Below, in pieces: positions 39,513-49,026 of a stretch of DNA of 64,000 nt. Where the stretch lies: positions 310,001-374,000 of the forward strand of contig NZ_BBJU01000007.1 of assembly GCF_000739935.1 (NCBI RefSeq), written 5' to 3'. Position 1 is the first letter of the stretch. The number at the start of each line of letters is the position of its first letter. This stretch comes from Agrobacterium rubi TR3 = NBRC 13261. GTDB lineage: Bacteria; Pseudomonadota; Alphaproteobacteria; Rhizobiales; Rhizobiaceae. The notes beneath the pieces were generated by a model. It ran no database searches. It was not told the origin of the DNA and worked only from the letters and a program-made list of their open reading frames with translations. Both the position numbers and the translations under genes were made by a program.

Positions 39513-40005
39513 CTTATATCCTCCCAGAGATGAATTGGCTATGACGAGGGTGATATGAGCATATAGTATTATCTTTGAAAAGAGCTCCCTAAGCAGTTTC
39601 TTATGTTGTTGGGTGTCGAAAATCTGAGAAAACGAGAAATTCGCGTTATATTTCAATAGAAAATCATATTGAAATTTTTCTTCGTGGGCGAACGGATCAC
39701 CCTGATGCTTTACTTGACAAGGCGCCGCTCGGCAAAATAGTAATATGAATACGAAAGCTGATCCGAGGTGTTGACCGACGAAGTCAATTGCCGCAGATGA
39801 GCGGGCGTAAAAGAAAAATTCAGGGCGGAAACTTCGTGGCAATCGGTATCGACTGCTTTCAGAAAACGGGTCGTCTGGGGCGATGTCCCCAGCCTGATGA
39901 TGCTTGCGCGCACAGTCGCCGGGCTCTTTTCTCTTTCGCTCATCACAAGGTCGTCGCAATCCTATAGTCGTACCCATTCGCCACTTCCGGCTGGAGACCA
40001 GAATC
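39513..40005. other. Divergent control region with an uncertain 77-codon reverse frame
   Basis: This gap lies between the leftward transporter operon and the rightward dehydratase. A reverse frame at 39710-39943 ([19 protein letters not shown] to AERRLVK) has fairly balanced codon use but no ribosome site and no family I recognise; I rate it under one in three to be real. A TTGACA at 39714-39719 could be a -35 box for the dehydratase, without a good -10. Confidence 0.35.
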
Positions 40006-41826
40006 ATGAAAGACCAGAACAACCTACCCGCAACGCAAGGCAAGGGCGGTAAGCTGCGTTCTCGCGCTTGGTTCGATAACCCTGACAATGCGGATATGAC
40101 GGCGCTCTATCTCGAGCGTTACATGAACTTCGGCCTCAGCCAGGCGGAATTGCAGTCGGATCGCCCGATCATCGGTATCGCCCAGACAGGTTCCGATCTG
40201 TCGCCGTGCAACCGTCACCACCTCGAGCTTGCTCACCGTCTGCGCGAAGGCATTCGTGAAGCCGGTGGCATCGCCATCGAATTCCCGGTTCACCCCATTC
40301 AGGAAACCGGTAAACGCCCAACAGCGGGCCTCGACCGTAACCTCGCCTATCTCGGCCTCGTGGAAGTGCTTTACGGCTATCCGCTCGACGGCGTCGTGTT
40401 GACCATCGGCTGCGACAAGACCACGCCTGCCTGTCTTATGGCGGCGGCCACCGTGAACATTCCTGCCATCGCGCTCTCCGTCGGTCCCATGCTGAACGGC
40501 TGGTTCCGTGGCGAGCGCACCGGCTCCGGCACCATCGTCTGGAAAGCACGTGAACTTCTGGCCAAGGGCGAAATCGACTATGCGGGCTTTGTGAAGCTCG
40601 TTGCCTCCTCGGCACCTTCGACCGGCTATTGCAACACCATGGGCACGGCAACGACCATGAACTCGCTGGCTGAAGCCCTCGGAATGCAGCTTCCCGGTTC
40701 TGCTGCGATCCCAGCGCCTTACCGGGACCGTCAGGAAATTTCCTACCTCACCGGTCTGCGCATCGTTGAAATGGTTCGCGAAGACTTGAAGCCTTCCGAT
40801 ATCATGACGAAGGACGCCTTCATCAACGCCATCCGCGTCAACTCGGCCATCGGCGGCTCCACCAACGCGCCGATCCATCTGAACGGTCTGGCCCGTCACC
40901 TTGACGTCGAACTGACGGTCGATGACTGGCAGACCTATGGCGAAGAAGTGCCCTTGCTGGTCAACCTTCAGCCTGCCGGTGAATATCTTGGTGAAGACTA
41001 TTACCATGCTGGCGGCGTACCAGCGGTCGTCAACCAGTTGATGACACAGGGCCTCATCAAGGAAGACGCGATGACGGTCAATGGCAAGACCATTGGCGAC
41101 AATTGCCGTGGCGCCATCATCGAAGACGAAAAGGTCATTCGTCCGTTCGATCAGCCATTGAAGGAGCGTGCCGGTTTCCGCGTTCTGCGTGGCAACCTGT
41201 TCTCGTCCGCCATCATGAAGACCAGCGTTATCTCGCCTGAGTTCCGCGAGCGTTACCTGTCCAACCCGAATGACCCGGAAGCCTTTGAAGGCAAGGCCGT
41301 GGTGTTCGATGGCCCGGAAGATTATCACCACCGCATCGACGATCCGTCGCTCGGTATCGACGCCAACACGGTTCTGTTCATGCGTGGTGCCGGTCCTATC
41401 GGTTATCCGGGTGCGGCTGAAGTCGTCAACATGCGTGCGCCGGACTACCTGCTCAAGCAGGGCATCACCTCGCTTCCCTGCATCGGTGATGGTCGCCAGT
41501 CCGGCACTTCGGGCAGCCCGTCCATTCTGAACGCATCGCCAGAAGCGGCTGCCGGTGGCGGTCTCGCGATCCTTCAGACCGGCGACCGGGTTCGCATCGA
41601 CGTTGGTCAGGGCAAGGCGGACATACTGATTTCGCCGGAAGAACTGGCCAAGCGTTATGAAGCTTTGGCTGCTGAAGGCGGCTATAAGTTCCCCGATCAC
41701 CAGACCCCATGGCAGGAAATCCAGCGCGGCCTCGTCGGCCAGATGGAAACCGGCGCGGTTCTGGAAAATGCCGTAAAGTATCAGCGCATCGCCCAGACCA
41801 AGGGCGTGCCACGCGACAACCACTAA
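40006..41826 (+). CDS. IlvD/Edd-family sugar-acid dehydratase (xylonate dehydratase-like)
   Basis: This 606-residue Fe-S dehydratase acts on aldonic acids, giving 2-keto-3-deoxy acids. The Fe-S ligand cysteines appear in [11 protein letters not shown] near 63 and [13 protein letters not shown] near 130, and the third in [17 protein letters not shown] near 205. [25 protein letters not shown] near 490 is the active-site Ser loop. The opening [24 protein letters not shown] closely recalls Caulobacter XylD, but arabonate or another sugar acid is possible. ATG 40006 has GGAG 9 bases upstream. It is divergent from the furanose transporter, so the two probably serve one sugar route. Confidence 0.87.
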   Translation: MKDQNNLPATQGKGGKLRSRAWFDNPDNADMTALYLERYMNFGLSQAELQSDRPIIGIAQTGSDLSPCNRHHLELAHRLREGIREAGGIAIEFPVHPIQETGKRPTAGLDRNLAYLGLVEVLYGYPLDGVVLTIGCDKTTPACLMAAATVNIPAIALSVGPMLNGWFRGERTGSGTIVWKARELLAKGEIDYAGFVKLVASSAPSTGYCNTMGTATTMNSLAEALGMQLPGSAAIPAPYRDRQEISYLTGLRIVEMVREDLKPSDIMTKDAFINAIRVNSAIGGSTNAPIHLNGLARHLDVELTVDDWQTYGEEVPLLVNLQPAGEYLGEDYYHAGGVPAVVNQLMTQGLIKEDAMTVNGKTIGDNCRGAIIEDEKVIRPFDQPLKERAGFRVLRGNLFSSAIMKTSVISPEFRERYLSNPNDPEAFEGKAVVFDGPEDYHHRIDDPSLGIDANTVLFMRGAGPIGYPGAAEVVNMRAPDYLLKQGITSLPCIGDGRQSGTSGSPSILNASPEAAAGGGLAILQTGDRVRIDVGQGKADILISPEELAKRYEALAAEGGYKFPDHQTPWQEIQRGLVGQMETGAVLENAVKYQRIAQTKGVPRDNH

Positions 41827-41846
41827 GGTCGCCTGAGAAATACAAA

Positions 41847-41876
41847 ACACCGGCTGACATCAGCCGGTGTTTTTTT
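41847..41876 (+). terminator. Rho-independent terminator of the dehydratase gene
   Basis: ACACCGGCTG (41847-41856) pairs perfectly with CAGCCGGTGT (41861-41870) around ACAT; seven T follow. Confidence 0.93.
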
Positions 41877-41911
41877 GTGCGTCTTTCCGTCTACCGGCTT
41901 TGGGCCAGTCT

Positions 41912-42646
41912 CTATTCCGCGTGCATCACCGTTACGGTACCGTCACGCGTAATCTTCACCGCAGACAGCCTCCCCGTCATAAACGCACCGGTATCGACGT
42001 TCAGCCTGTTGTCCATCAAAGACACGGTGCGCACGGGGGTATGGCCATGCACGGTCAGAAACAGATTGTCGGCGCCCGGCATGGTCTGATCCTTGGGCCG
42101 TATCCACAGCAAATTCTTGTCTTCCTGCCTTTGCAGCGGAACGCCATTCACCACACCCGCATGCACGAAGCAAAGGCCCGGCACCGCTAGCAGTGACGGC
42201 AGCGATGCCATGAAGTCGATATGGCTCTGCGGGATGTGTTCGTGAAGCAGCGCCTTCAGGCTTTTCTTGTCCTGCGGTATTTCGCTGATCCCGTAAGACT
42301 TAAGTGTTTCCAGCCCCCCGAATTCCAGCCAGAGATGATCCCGGCGCGGATCGTTGAGAAAATCCAGCATCGTTGCCTCGTGGTTTCCTGCAAGGCAGAA
42401 GCGCTCGATATCGCCCGAAAGCGGCTGCATCAACTCGTGGATGACATAGGAGGATTTCGGGCCGCGGTCGATGTAATCGCCCAGCATCACGATCCATTTG
42501 GACCCATGGATTTGCGCCGCGTCGCTCAAGATTTTCTGCTGCAACACCTGCAAAAGATCAAAGCAGCCGTGAACGTCGCCGACGGCATAGATGATGTCTG
42601 GCCTGTCGTGCGAAAATAATTTTCGGCGCATCTGCGGTGTTTGCAT
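41912..42646 (-). CDS. Metallophosphoesterase (serine/threonine phosphatase-like)
   Basis: This calcineurin-like phosphoesterase of ~244 residues has all metal motifs: GDVHGCFD near 24, GDYIDRGPKS near 56, GNHEAT near 86, and late His blocks FVHAGV and VHGHTPV near 160 and 200. It resembles bacterial PrpA/ApaH-like phosphatases; its substrate (phosphoprotein or dinucleotide) is unknown. ATG 42646 has AGGAAGG upstream; a longer form from ATG 42691 is possible. Confidence 0.85.
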   Translation of the reverse strand: MQTPQMRRKLFSHDRPDIIYAVGDVHGCFDLLQVLQQKILSDAAQIHGSKWIVMLGDYIDRGPKSSYVIHELMQPLSGDIERFCLAGNHEATMLDFLNDPRRDHLWLEFGGLETLKSYGISEIPQDKKSLKALLHEHIPQSHIDFMASLPSLLAVPGLCFVHAGVVNGVPLQRQEDKNLLWIRPKDQTMPGADNLFLTVHGHTPVRTVSLMDNRLNVDTGAFMTGRLSAVKITRDGTVTVMHAE

Positions 42647-42816
42647 CGTCGATAGACCTTCCTCGCGGTGGCGGCGAGGCCGCGAATTCATGGAAAAAGG
42701 TATGAACGATTATGCTTAACGCAGCATTGACGGAGAGGGACCACATATGTCGTCCCTAAAATCGTCTCTTTTACATGAATTTTTGGCATTGCTGATAGAA
42801 GCGATGGGAGGTGACG

Positions 42817-43452
42817 ATGCCGCTACAGAACCGAGTCGATCCTTTTGGAGACATCGTTGATCTGCCGTTGCGTGGGCTTTTCACCGGCAACCGCGGGATC
42901 ATTCACGACCCTGATACCAAGACCCTGACCACAAAGCGCTGGACCTCCAAGTCGTGGCTAGTCTGCACATGCGATTATAAAGACGTGCGCCGCAATGTCA
43001 TGGCGACGCGCAGTTGGACTGAGCTTTTCTTCTTTGACGAAGCAACGGCATTGGCGGCCGGTCACCGCCCCTGTTTTCAATGCCGCCGTGAGGATGCCGA
43101 CCGGTTTCGTGCGGCCTGGGCATCGGGAAACGAAACATCGCCACCCAGTGCCAAGACCATGGACAGCGTGCTTCACAAAGAGCGGCTTCAATCTCGCCGC
43201 AAGCGCCTGAACATGCTGCTGTCGCCGCTGGAACACCTGCCGGATGGCGCGATGATTGCAGCAGGCGGAGAGGCGTTCTTGATCGTCGGCGGCAAGCCCT
43301 ATCATTGGGGCATCAACGGATATCAGCCCGCCAAGACCTTGCCCTTCGTCGATGGCTTGCTGACACCACCCTCCACGCTCAACACCCTTCGGGCCGGATA
43401 CGTGCCACGTCTTCACCCGTCGGTCGCGAGAACTCGGGAACGCGTCGCATGA
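42817..43452 (+). CDS. Hypothetical protein with Ada-like cysteine cluster, coupled to alkB
   Basis: This 211-residue protein is of unassigned family. Residues ~48-95 resemble the N-terminal metal-binding, methyl-accepting part of Ada: a Cys pair (C50-x-C52), then FFFDEATALAAGHRPCFQCRRED, giving C86-x2-C89. Ada has C-x3-C-x26-C-x2-C, so the first pair is tighter here and the spacing longer. The rest has no recognised domain. GGGAGG lies 5 bases before ATG 42817. Its stop overlaps the alkB start, so the pair is translationally coupled, pointing to alkylation repair. Function is inference; it could instead be a small zinc protein. Confidence 0.6.
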   Translation: MPLQNRVDPFGDIVDLPLRGLFTGNRGIIHDPDTKTLTTKRWTSKSWLVCTCDYKDVRRNVMATRSWTELFFFDEATALAAGHRPCFQCRREDADRFRAAWASGNETSPPSAKTMDSVLHKERLQSRRKRLNMLLSPLEHLPDGAMIAAGGEAFLIVGGKPYHWGINGYQPAKTLPFVDGLLTPPSTLNTLRAGYVPRLHPSVARTRERVA

Positions 43453-44105
43453 TGGATGATCTGTTCTCAGGTCTTCAAGCGGCACAGCCGCAGCGCATCG
43501 AAATGGCGGATGGCGCCTGGTTGCTGCGCCATCACGCGCTTGATGGTGCCAACGACCTGATGCGCGAGATCGACGAAATAGCCGCCGCTGCTCCCTTCCG
43601 CCACATGGTCACGCCGGGTGGTTTCTCCATGTCGGTCGCCATGACAAATTGTGGCCCTTACGGCTGGGTGACGGATCGCCGGGGATACCGCTACCAGACG
43701 ACCGATCCCGAGAGTGGAAAACCATGGCCCTCTATGCCGCAAAGTTTTCTGTCGCTTGCCACGAGCGCGGCGAGGGAGGCGGGCTATGCGGATTTCACGC
43801 CCAACGCCTGTCTCATCAACCGCTATGAGCCCGGCGCCAAGATGTCGCTGCATCAGGATAAGGACGAGAAGGATTTCACCAATCCGATCGTCTCCGTCTC
43901 GCTGGGTTTGCCTGCCACCTTCCAGTTCGGCGGCATCAATCGCAGCGACCCTGTTCGCAAACACGTGCTCAGTCACGGTGATGTCGTCGTCTGGGGTGGC
44001 CCGTCGCGTCTATTTTTCCACGGCATCCTGCCTTTGAAAGAAGGTTCGCATGATGCAGCGGGGTGTGCGCGTTTCAATCTAACATTCCGTCACGCTGCTG
44101 TGTGA
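43449..44105 (+). CDS. alkB: Alpha-ketoglutarate-dependent DNA repair dioxygenase AlkB
   Basis: This 218-residue Fe(II)/2-oxoglutarate dioxygenase oxidatively removes methyl groups from 1-methyladenine and 3-methylcytosine. It has the 2OG-binding NRYEPGAKMSLHQDKDE near 123 with the HxD iron ligands, the distal His in RLFFHGILP near 187, and the Arg of RFNLTFR near 208. The start overlaps the stop of the Ada-like gene; ATG 43452 is an equal alternative. Confidence 0.94.
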   Translation: MMDDLFSGLQAAQPQRIEMADGAWLLRHHALDGANDLMREIDEIAAAAPFRHMVTPGGFSMSVAMTNCGPYGWVTDRRGYRYQTTDPESGKPWPSMPQSFLSLATSAAREAGYADFTPNACLINRYEPGAKMSLHQDKDEKDFTNPIVSVSLGLPATFQFGGINRSDPVRKHVLSHGDVVVWGGPSRLFFHGILPLKEGSHDAAGCARFNLTFRHAAV

Positions 44106-44148
44106 AATCGGCCCCAGGCTTCATAACCAGCCTTTTGATCTGATTTTT

Positions 44149-44169
44149 TTCACAACTGTTAACTGTGAA
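44149..44169. promoter_or_regulatory. TTCACA/TGTGAA dyad upstream of the MCP-like gene
   Basis: TTCACA (44149-44154) and TGTGAA (44164-44169) form a perfect dyad with a 9-base spacer in the 155-base gap before the gene at 44261. It could be a regulator site; no specific factor is identified. Confidence 0.35.
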
Positions 44170-44260
44170 TCGCATTAGGGTGCTCGCGGCTTGCCCGGTT
44201 TACCTGTCGTTTCCGAAATCAGACTAGCGTCGTCTCACAACACCAGATCGGGAAACGACG

Positions 44261-46015
44261 ATGAGTACAGCGCTTCAGTTCAAGAAAACGTTCGAGATCG
44301 ACAGACAGGTGGAGTTCACCTCCAAGCTGACGGCTGCGCATGCGCGCATCGAAAAGACGTTTCTTGAAGGCGGCGCGGTTCTGGTCTCCGTTATGGACAT
44401 CCTGGGCAGTCTGACCGGCATTCTAGATGGCATGACGGGTACGCTCGACGGAAAGACCGCCCAAAGCACACTTGATGGTCTGAGCAAGACAATCGACGAG
44501 CTCGCCCAATTGCCAAAAACCGAAGAAACGCGCCAGGCAGCGTTCAATTCGCTGGCGCATATGTGCTCGTCCACCGGTGGGCATATCGAAGACATCCACG
44601 AGACGATCCGCTATCTGAAGACCTTCGTGATCACCGTTAAAATCACCGGCGCGGGTCTCGCCGAATTTGCCGGCTTTGCCGATGAAATTCGTGAACGCAT
44701 TCAGTCCGGCGCAGATGAAGTCAGCCGTTTTGCCAAGAACCTTGAGGCCATGCGTTCGCAGTTGATCAAGGCGCGTTCCTTCTCGTCGGGAACGCTTGAA
44801 GATTTCGAAAAGACCATCCCGCAGATCATCACGGGTCTCAACGAAAATTCCGCGCGCATCAGCAAGCAGCATCAGGAAATGGCCGATATTGCCGCGCAGG
44901 TGAAGAAGATCGCCAACACCATTCAGGGCAAGATCGGCTCGGTCCTGTCATCCTTGCAGATCGGCGATATCACCCGCCAGCGCATCGAGCACATTCAAAG
45001 CATGCTGGAAATGCTGGACACCTTCTCATCATCCGATGAGGGAAAACAACTCGACAGTGATGAATATGCGGTTTTGAAAGAAGCCGTCCTGCAAATGGCA
45101 GGCGCCCAGATGGATGAAACGGCTGCCGATTTCCATCGCGATTGCACCAAGATTTTCGCCAGCATTTCAAGCTTTGCCGATGATGCGGCCCGCATCCTGT
45201 CTTTGCGCGATGAACTGGTCGACAAAACCCGCAACGGCGATAAGGGCACGCTGGAGCTGATGGAGCAGGGCATCGTTGAGGCCTGTAACCTTGTCGCACG
45301 CGTTCAGGAAAGCAGTACCGGTGCCGACGGCGTGGTTCTTTCCGTCACCAACAGCGCGCAGGAACTGTCGCGCGGCATCGAAATTCTCCGGTCCATCAAG
45401 ATCGACATTCACTATATGGCACTCAATTCCAACCTGCGTTGCTCCAAGCTTGGCGACGCCGGCAGGTCCGTCAACGTCGTCAGCGGCGAAATGCGGGTTT
45501 TCGCAGGCAAGCTGGAAACGCCAGCCGATGCAATTGTCGAGGAATTGCAGCGCGTCGAAAGCGCGACCAACCAGTTGGCCCAACAGGGACACGGCCTTTC
45601 TGCCGATCTCGCAGTGCCGCTGAACGAAACCCTTCAGGCAATCCGCCACGCAAAGACGCAGATGGATGCCGGCATGCAGGCGCTTGCCGAAGAAGGTCAG
45701 GCGGTTTTCAGCCGCATCAGTTCGGCAGTCGTTACGCTGGATTTCGAGAGCGAACTCGGCGATACCTTCAATGAATGCTGCCAGATTGCCGCGCAATTGT
45801 CGCAAGGCTTCGAAGCAAACGTATCTGGCTTCAGCCACAAGATCGAAACCTTCAGCGCGCGGGTCTACAAGCTCTACACTATGTCGCAGGAACGCGACAT
45901 CCATGTCCGCTTCCTGCCAGCAAACGTCTCGTCAGCAAGTGCTGCCACCGCATCCTCTGGCAGCCAGTCAGCCGCAGCAGATGACGACGATCTTTTCGCT
46001 GACGCACTTTTCTAG
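44261..46015 (+). CDS. Soluble helical protein resembling a chemoreceptor signalling domain
   Basis: This 584-residue protein has no signal peptide or membrane helix and is almost entirely predicted helix rich in Ala, Gln, Glu and Ser. Residues ~385-415 (IDIHYMALNSNLRCSKLGDAGRSVNVVSGEMRVFA) loosely match the hairpin tip of methyl-accepting proteins (normally ILALNAAVEAARAGEAGRGFAVVA...EVR), but with clear deviations. Another block near 230 (SSLQIGDITRQRIEHIQSML) recalls CheZ/MCP-like helices. The acidic tail DDDDLFADALF is a short terminal motif. It may be a cytoplasmic chemoreceptor-like scaffold; no chemotaxis genes are adjacent. Family assignment is tentative. Confidence 0.6.
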   Translation: MSTALQFKKTFEIDRQVEFTSKLTAAHARIEKTFLEGGAVLVSVMDILGSLTGILDGMTGTLDGKTAQSTLDGLSKTIDELAQLPKTEETRQAAFNSLAHMCSSTGGHIEDIHETIRYLKTFVITVKITGAGLAEFAGFADEIRERIQSGADEVSRFAKNLEAMRSQLIKARSFSSGTLEDFEKTIPQIITGLNENSARISKQHQEMADIAAQVKKIANTIQGKIGSVLSSLQIGDITRQRIEHIQSMLEMLDTFSSSDEGKQLDSDEYAVLKEAVLQMAGAQMDETAADFHRDCTKIFASISSFADDAARILSLRDELVDKTRNGDKGTLELMEQGIVEACNLVARVQESSTGADGVVLSVTNSAQELSRGIEILRSIKIDIHYMALNSNLRCSKLGDAGRSVNVVSGEMRVFAGKLETPADAIVEELQRVESATNQLAQQGHGLSADLAVPLNETLQAIRHAKTQMDAGMQALAEEGQAVFSRISSAVVTLDFESELGDTFNECCQIAAQLSQGFEANVSGFSHKIETFSARVYKLYTMSQERDIHVRFLPANVSSASAATASSGSQSAAADDDDLFADALF

Positions 46016-46125
46016 GAGATGGTAGGAAACTAGCCTTGCGAATATTCAATATGAGCAATGTGGGAACGAAACAGCCCGCTGTCCATTTTCCGCGTGTAGA
46101 TAAAGAAAACACGGAGGAAATGACC

Positions 46126-46359
46126 ATGATTTCTCAGGACAAAATTCGCGAGCATATGGAAGTGCGTTCCGCAGATGGCAGCCACGTTGGCACCGTTGAC
46201 CACATGGAAGGCCAAAGCCGTATCAAGCTGACGAAAACCGATGCCGATGACGGCAAGCACCACCTGATCCCGCTGGATTGGGTCGATCACGTCGATGCGC
46301 ACGTACACCTCAGCAAGTCGGCTTCTGACGTTCGCAGCAATTGGGAAACGCTCAACTGA
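46126..46359 (+). CDS. DUF2171 domain protein
   Basis: This 77-residue protein opens MISQDKIREHMEVRSADGSHVGTVDHME and contains DGKHHLIPLDWVDHVDAHVHLSK, the standard DUF2171 pattern. It may be PRC-barrel-like, often stress-associated; function is unknown. ATG 46126 sits 8 bases after GGAGG; ATG 46120 is too close. A terminator follows. Confidence 0.85.
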   Translation: MISQDKIREHMEVRSADGSHVGTVDHMEGQSRIKLTKTDADDGKHHLIPLDWVDHVDAHVHLSKSASDVRSNWETLN

Positions 46360-46383
46360 GCACCTAACGTTTTGACATTCAAA

Positions 46384-46411
46384 AATGCGGCCCTTGTGGC
46401 CGCATTTTTTT
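46384..46411. terminator. Bidirectional terminator between convergent genes
   Basis: AATGCGGCC (46384-46392) pairs with GGCCGCATT (46398-46406). T-rich sequence follows on the plus strand and A-rich sequence precedes it, so it can serve both the DUF2171 gene and the leftward ABC-F gene. Confidence 0.9.
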
Positions 46412-48035
46412 ATGCTTGCATAAGCCCCGGAGCCTCCGCGCCTGTTCTTTCTACATACTCCGTATAGCCGCCACCATATTGGTGGATGCCGTCAGGTGTC
46501 AGTTCCAAGACGCGATTGGACAATGCCCCGAGGAAGTGACGATCATGCGAAACGAAAAGCATGGTGCCCTCATACTCACCGAGCGCCTTGATCAGCATTT
46601 CCTTGGTGTCGAGATCAAGGTGGTTGGTCGGTTCGTCCAGAACGAGGAAGTTCGGCGGGTCGAACAGCATGGCGGCCATGACCAGACGCGCCTTTTCACC
46701 ACCCGAGAGCACGCGGCACTTCTTTTCGACATCGTCACCCGAAAAGCCGAAACAGCCGGATAGCGCGCGTAGCGGCGCCTGTCCCGCCTTAGGAAAGCGT
46801 TGTTCCAGCCATTGCAGCACGGTGCTGTCGCCATCCAGCAAGTCCATGGAATGCTGTGCGAAATAGCCGAGCTTGACGCTGGCACCCACGGTGACGGTGC
46901 CGTTATCAGGCTTTGCCGTGCCTGCAATGAGTTTGAGCAGCGTGGATTTACCAGCGCCGTTCACGCCCATAATGCACCAGCGCTCCTTGCGGCGGATCAT
47001 AAAATCGAGACCTTCATAGATGCGGCGCGAACCGTAAGTCTTGTGAACCTGTTTCAGTGAAACGACGTCTTCACCGGAGCGTGGTGCGGGCAGAAAATCG
47101 AATGCAACGCTCTGCCTGCGCTTTGGCGGCTCGACGCGATCGATCTTTTCCAGCTTCTTGACGCGGCTCTGCACCTGTGAGGCATGCGAAGCGCGGGCCT
47201 TGAAGCGCTCGATGAACTTGATTTCCTTGGCCAGCATCGCCTGCTGGCGTTCGAACTGCGCTTGCTGCTGCTTTTCGTTCTGGGCGCGCTGCTGCTCGTA
47301 AAAGCCGTAGTCGCCGGAATAGCTGGTCAGCGAGCCCGCATCGATTTCGATGATCTTGTTGACGATGCGGTTCATGAACTCGCGGTCATGCGAGGTCATC
47401 AATAGCGCGCCATCATAGGTCTTGAGGAAGTTTTCAAGCCAGATCAGGCTTTCGATGTCCAAGTGGTTGCTCGGTTCGTCGAGCAGCATCACATCAGGCC
47501 GCATCAGCAGAATGCGGGCCAGCGCCACGCGCATTTTCCAGCCTCCCGAGAGCTTGCCGACATCGCCGTCCATCATCTCTTGGCTGAAGCTCAGGCCTGC
47601 CAGAACCTCGCGGGCGCGGCCCTCCAGCGAGTAACCGTCAAGCTCTTCGTAGCGCGCTTGCACCTCGCCATAACGCTCGATGATCTCGTCCATCTGGTCG
47701 AGCTGATCGGGATCGACCATCCGTGCCTCGAGTTCACGCAGTTCGGTCGCAACGGCGCTGACAGGACCTGCACCTTCCATGGCTTCGGCCACCGCGCTGC
47801 GGCCCGCCATTTCACCGACATCCTGATTGAAGTAGCCGATGGTGACGTGCTTGTCAGAAGCGACCTGACCTTCGTCAGGCTGTTCCTGACCGGTGATCAT
47901 GCGAAACAGCGTGGTCTTGCCCGCACCGTTGGGGCCGACCAAGCCGACCTTTTCTCCGCGATTGAGCGCAGCCGAGGCCTCGATGAAGAGGATGCGATGG
48001 CTGGCGGATTTGCTGATGTTTTCGATGCGGATCAT
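46410..48035 (-). CDS. ABC-F family ATPase (ribosome-associated, YbiT/Uup-like)
   Basis: This 541-residue protein has two nucleotide-binding domains and no membrane part. GPNGAGKTT near 37, LSGGWKMR near 163 and LLDEPSNHLD near 185 form the first; GVNGAGKST near 360, LSGGEKAR near 445 and LVLDEPTNHLD near 468 form the second. A charged, Gln-rich helical linker (~245-310) is the P-site tRNA interaction motif. Such proteins act on translating ribosomes rather than in transport. Confidence 0.92.
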   Translation of the reverse strand: MIRIENISKSASHRILFIEASAALNRGEKVGLVGPNGAGKTTLFRMITGQEQPDEGQVASDKHVTIGYFNQDVGEMAGRSAVAEAMEGAGPVSAVATELRELEARMVDPDQLDQMDEIIERYGEVQARYEELDGYSLEGRAREVLAGLSFSQEMMDGDVGKLSGGWKMRVALARILLMRPDVMLLDEPSNHLDIESLIWLENFLKTYDGALLMTSHDREFMNRIVNKIIEIDAGSLTSYSGDYGFYEQQRAQNEKQQQAQFERQQAMLAKEIKFIERFKARASHASQVQSRVKKLEKIDRVEPPKRRQSVAFDFLPAPRSGEDVVSLKQVHKTYGSRRIYEGLDFMIRRKERWCIMGVNGAGKSTLLKLIAGTAKPDNGTVTVGASVKLGYFAQHSMDLLDGDSTVLQWLEQRFPKAGQAPLRALSGCFGFSGDDVEKKCRVLSGGEKARLVMAAMLFDPPNFLVLDEPTNHLDLDTKEMLIKALGEYEGTMLFVSHDRHFLGALSNRVLELTPDGIHQYGGGYTEYVERTGAEAPGLMQA

Positions 48036-48134
48036 AGAGGCGTAACCGATAAGCTGGGAGTTTGGCGTCCCTATGCCATGTCAGGCCGTCACTGTCATCA
48101 GATGAATCGCCGTGGAATACTTGTGAAATTTTTT

Positions 48135-48148
48135 GGAATGGATATTCC
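48135..48148. promoter_or_regulatory. IolR operator candidate upstream of iolR
   Basis: GGAA-TGGATA-TTCC matches GGAA-N6-TTCC, the IolR motif described for Sinorhizobium (from memory). It is within TGGAAT-N4-ATTCCA, 37-50 bases upstream of iolR, consistent with autoregulation. Confidence 0.7.
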
Positions 48149-48184
48149 ATATTGCAGGTGGGATGAGAAAACGAGGGAGATGTC

Positions 48185-49000
48185 ATGATCGCAAACGCGG
48201 CCCCAGCAACGGTGGAAGCCTTTCAGGAGCGGTTGCTGGAAGTAACTGACAGCCTGCCGAAACGCCTGCGCCAATGCGCTGACTACATCGCTTCCAATGC
48301 GGACCGTATCGCAGTCTCGACGGTGGCAGAGCTGGCGGAAGTCGCTGGTGTCCAGCCATCCGCCGTCATGCGGTTCAGCCAGATCATGGGGTTCTCCGGC
48401 TACTCGCAGATGCAGAAGCTGTTTCGCGAGCATTACACCGGTGGATGGCCGGATTACACGACGCGGCTGAGCAATTTGCGCAACAACGGCGAAGACGGCG
48501 GTGCACTGCTGCTCGCCGAATTCGTAGATGCAGGCCGGGCCTCGCTGGAAAGCGTGCTCAACACCGTCGATCCGCAGGAGTTCGAAACGGCGATCGAGGT
48601 TCTCGCCAAAGCTTCGACGCTTCATATCATCGGGCTGCGCCGTTCATTCGCGGTCGCCAGTTATCTGGCCTATGCGTTTGAAAAAATGGGCGTTCCCGCC
48701 ATGCTGCATGCTTCGGTCGGGCAATTGCACAATGAAAGCGCAATCCGCACCGGCGATGTCGTGCTCGCCATAACCTTTTCCCCCTACTCGGCGGAGACGA
48801 TGGACCTCGTCTCCTCTAGCCTTTCACGACGCATCCCGGTCGTGGCGTTGACGGACACGGCAGTCAGCCCGATGCGAAAGCTCGGAGCGACGATTTTGGC
48901 CGTTTCGGAAGTCGATTTTGGCGCGTTTCGCTCGCTTTCGGCCACGCTTTGTGTTGCCATAGCGTTGGCAGTGGGCGTGGGCACGCACCGTCAAAATTGA
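48185..49000 (+). CDS. iolR: RpiR-family repressor of inositol catabolism
   Basis: This 271-residue regulator has an N-terminal HTH_6 domain (ADRIAVSTVAELAEVAGVQPSAVMRFSQIMGFSGYSQMQ near 40-80) and a C-terminal SIS sugar-phosphate domain (~125-260). It is located directly before the iolCDEB genes, as in rhizobia where IolR represses them and is relieved by an inositol-derived phosphate. ATG 48185 has GAGGGAG upstream. Confidence 0.9.
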   Translation: MIANAAPATVEAFQERLLEVTDSLPKRLRQCADYIASNADRIAVSTVAELAEVAGVQPSAVMRFSQIMGFSGYSQMQKLFREHYTGGWPDYTTRLSNLRNNGEDGGALLLAEFVDAGRASLESVLNTVDPQEFETAIEVLAKASTLHIIGLRRSFAVASYLAYAFEKMGVPAMLHASVGQLHNESAIRTGDVVLAITFSPYSAETMDLVSSSLSRRIPVVALTDTAVSPMRKLGATILAVSEVDFGAFRSLSATLCVAIALAVGVGTHRQN

Positions 49001-49026
49001 ATATTTATGTTGAAAACAGGAAAAAT

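Noticed and set aside
40024..41850. 608-codon reverse frame
   Set aside because: Antisense to the sugar-acid dehydratase, whose Fe-S motifs are intact; no domain is seen in the reverse frame.
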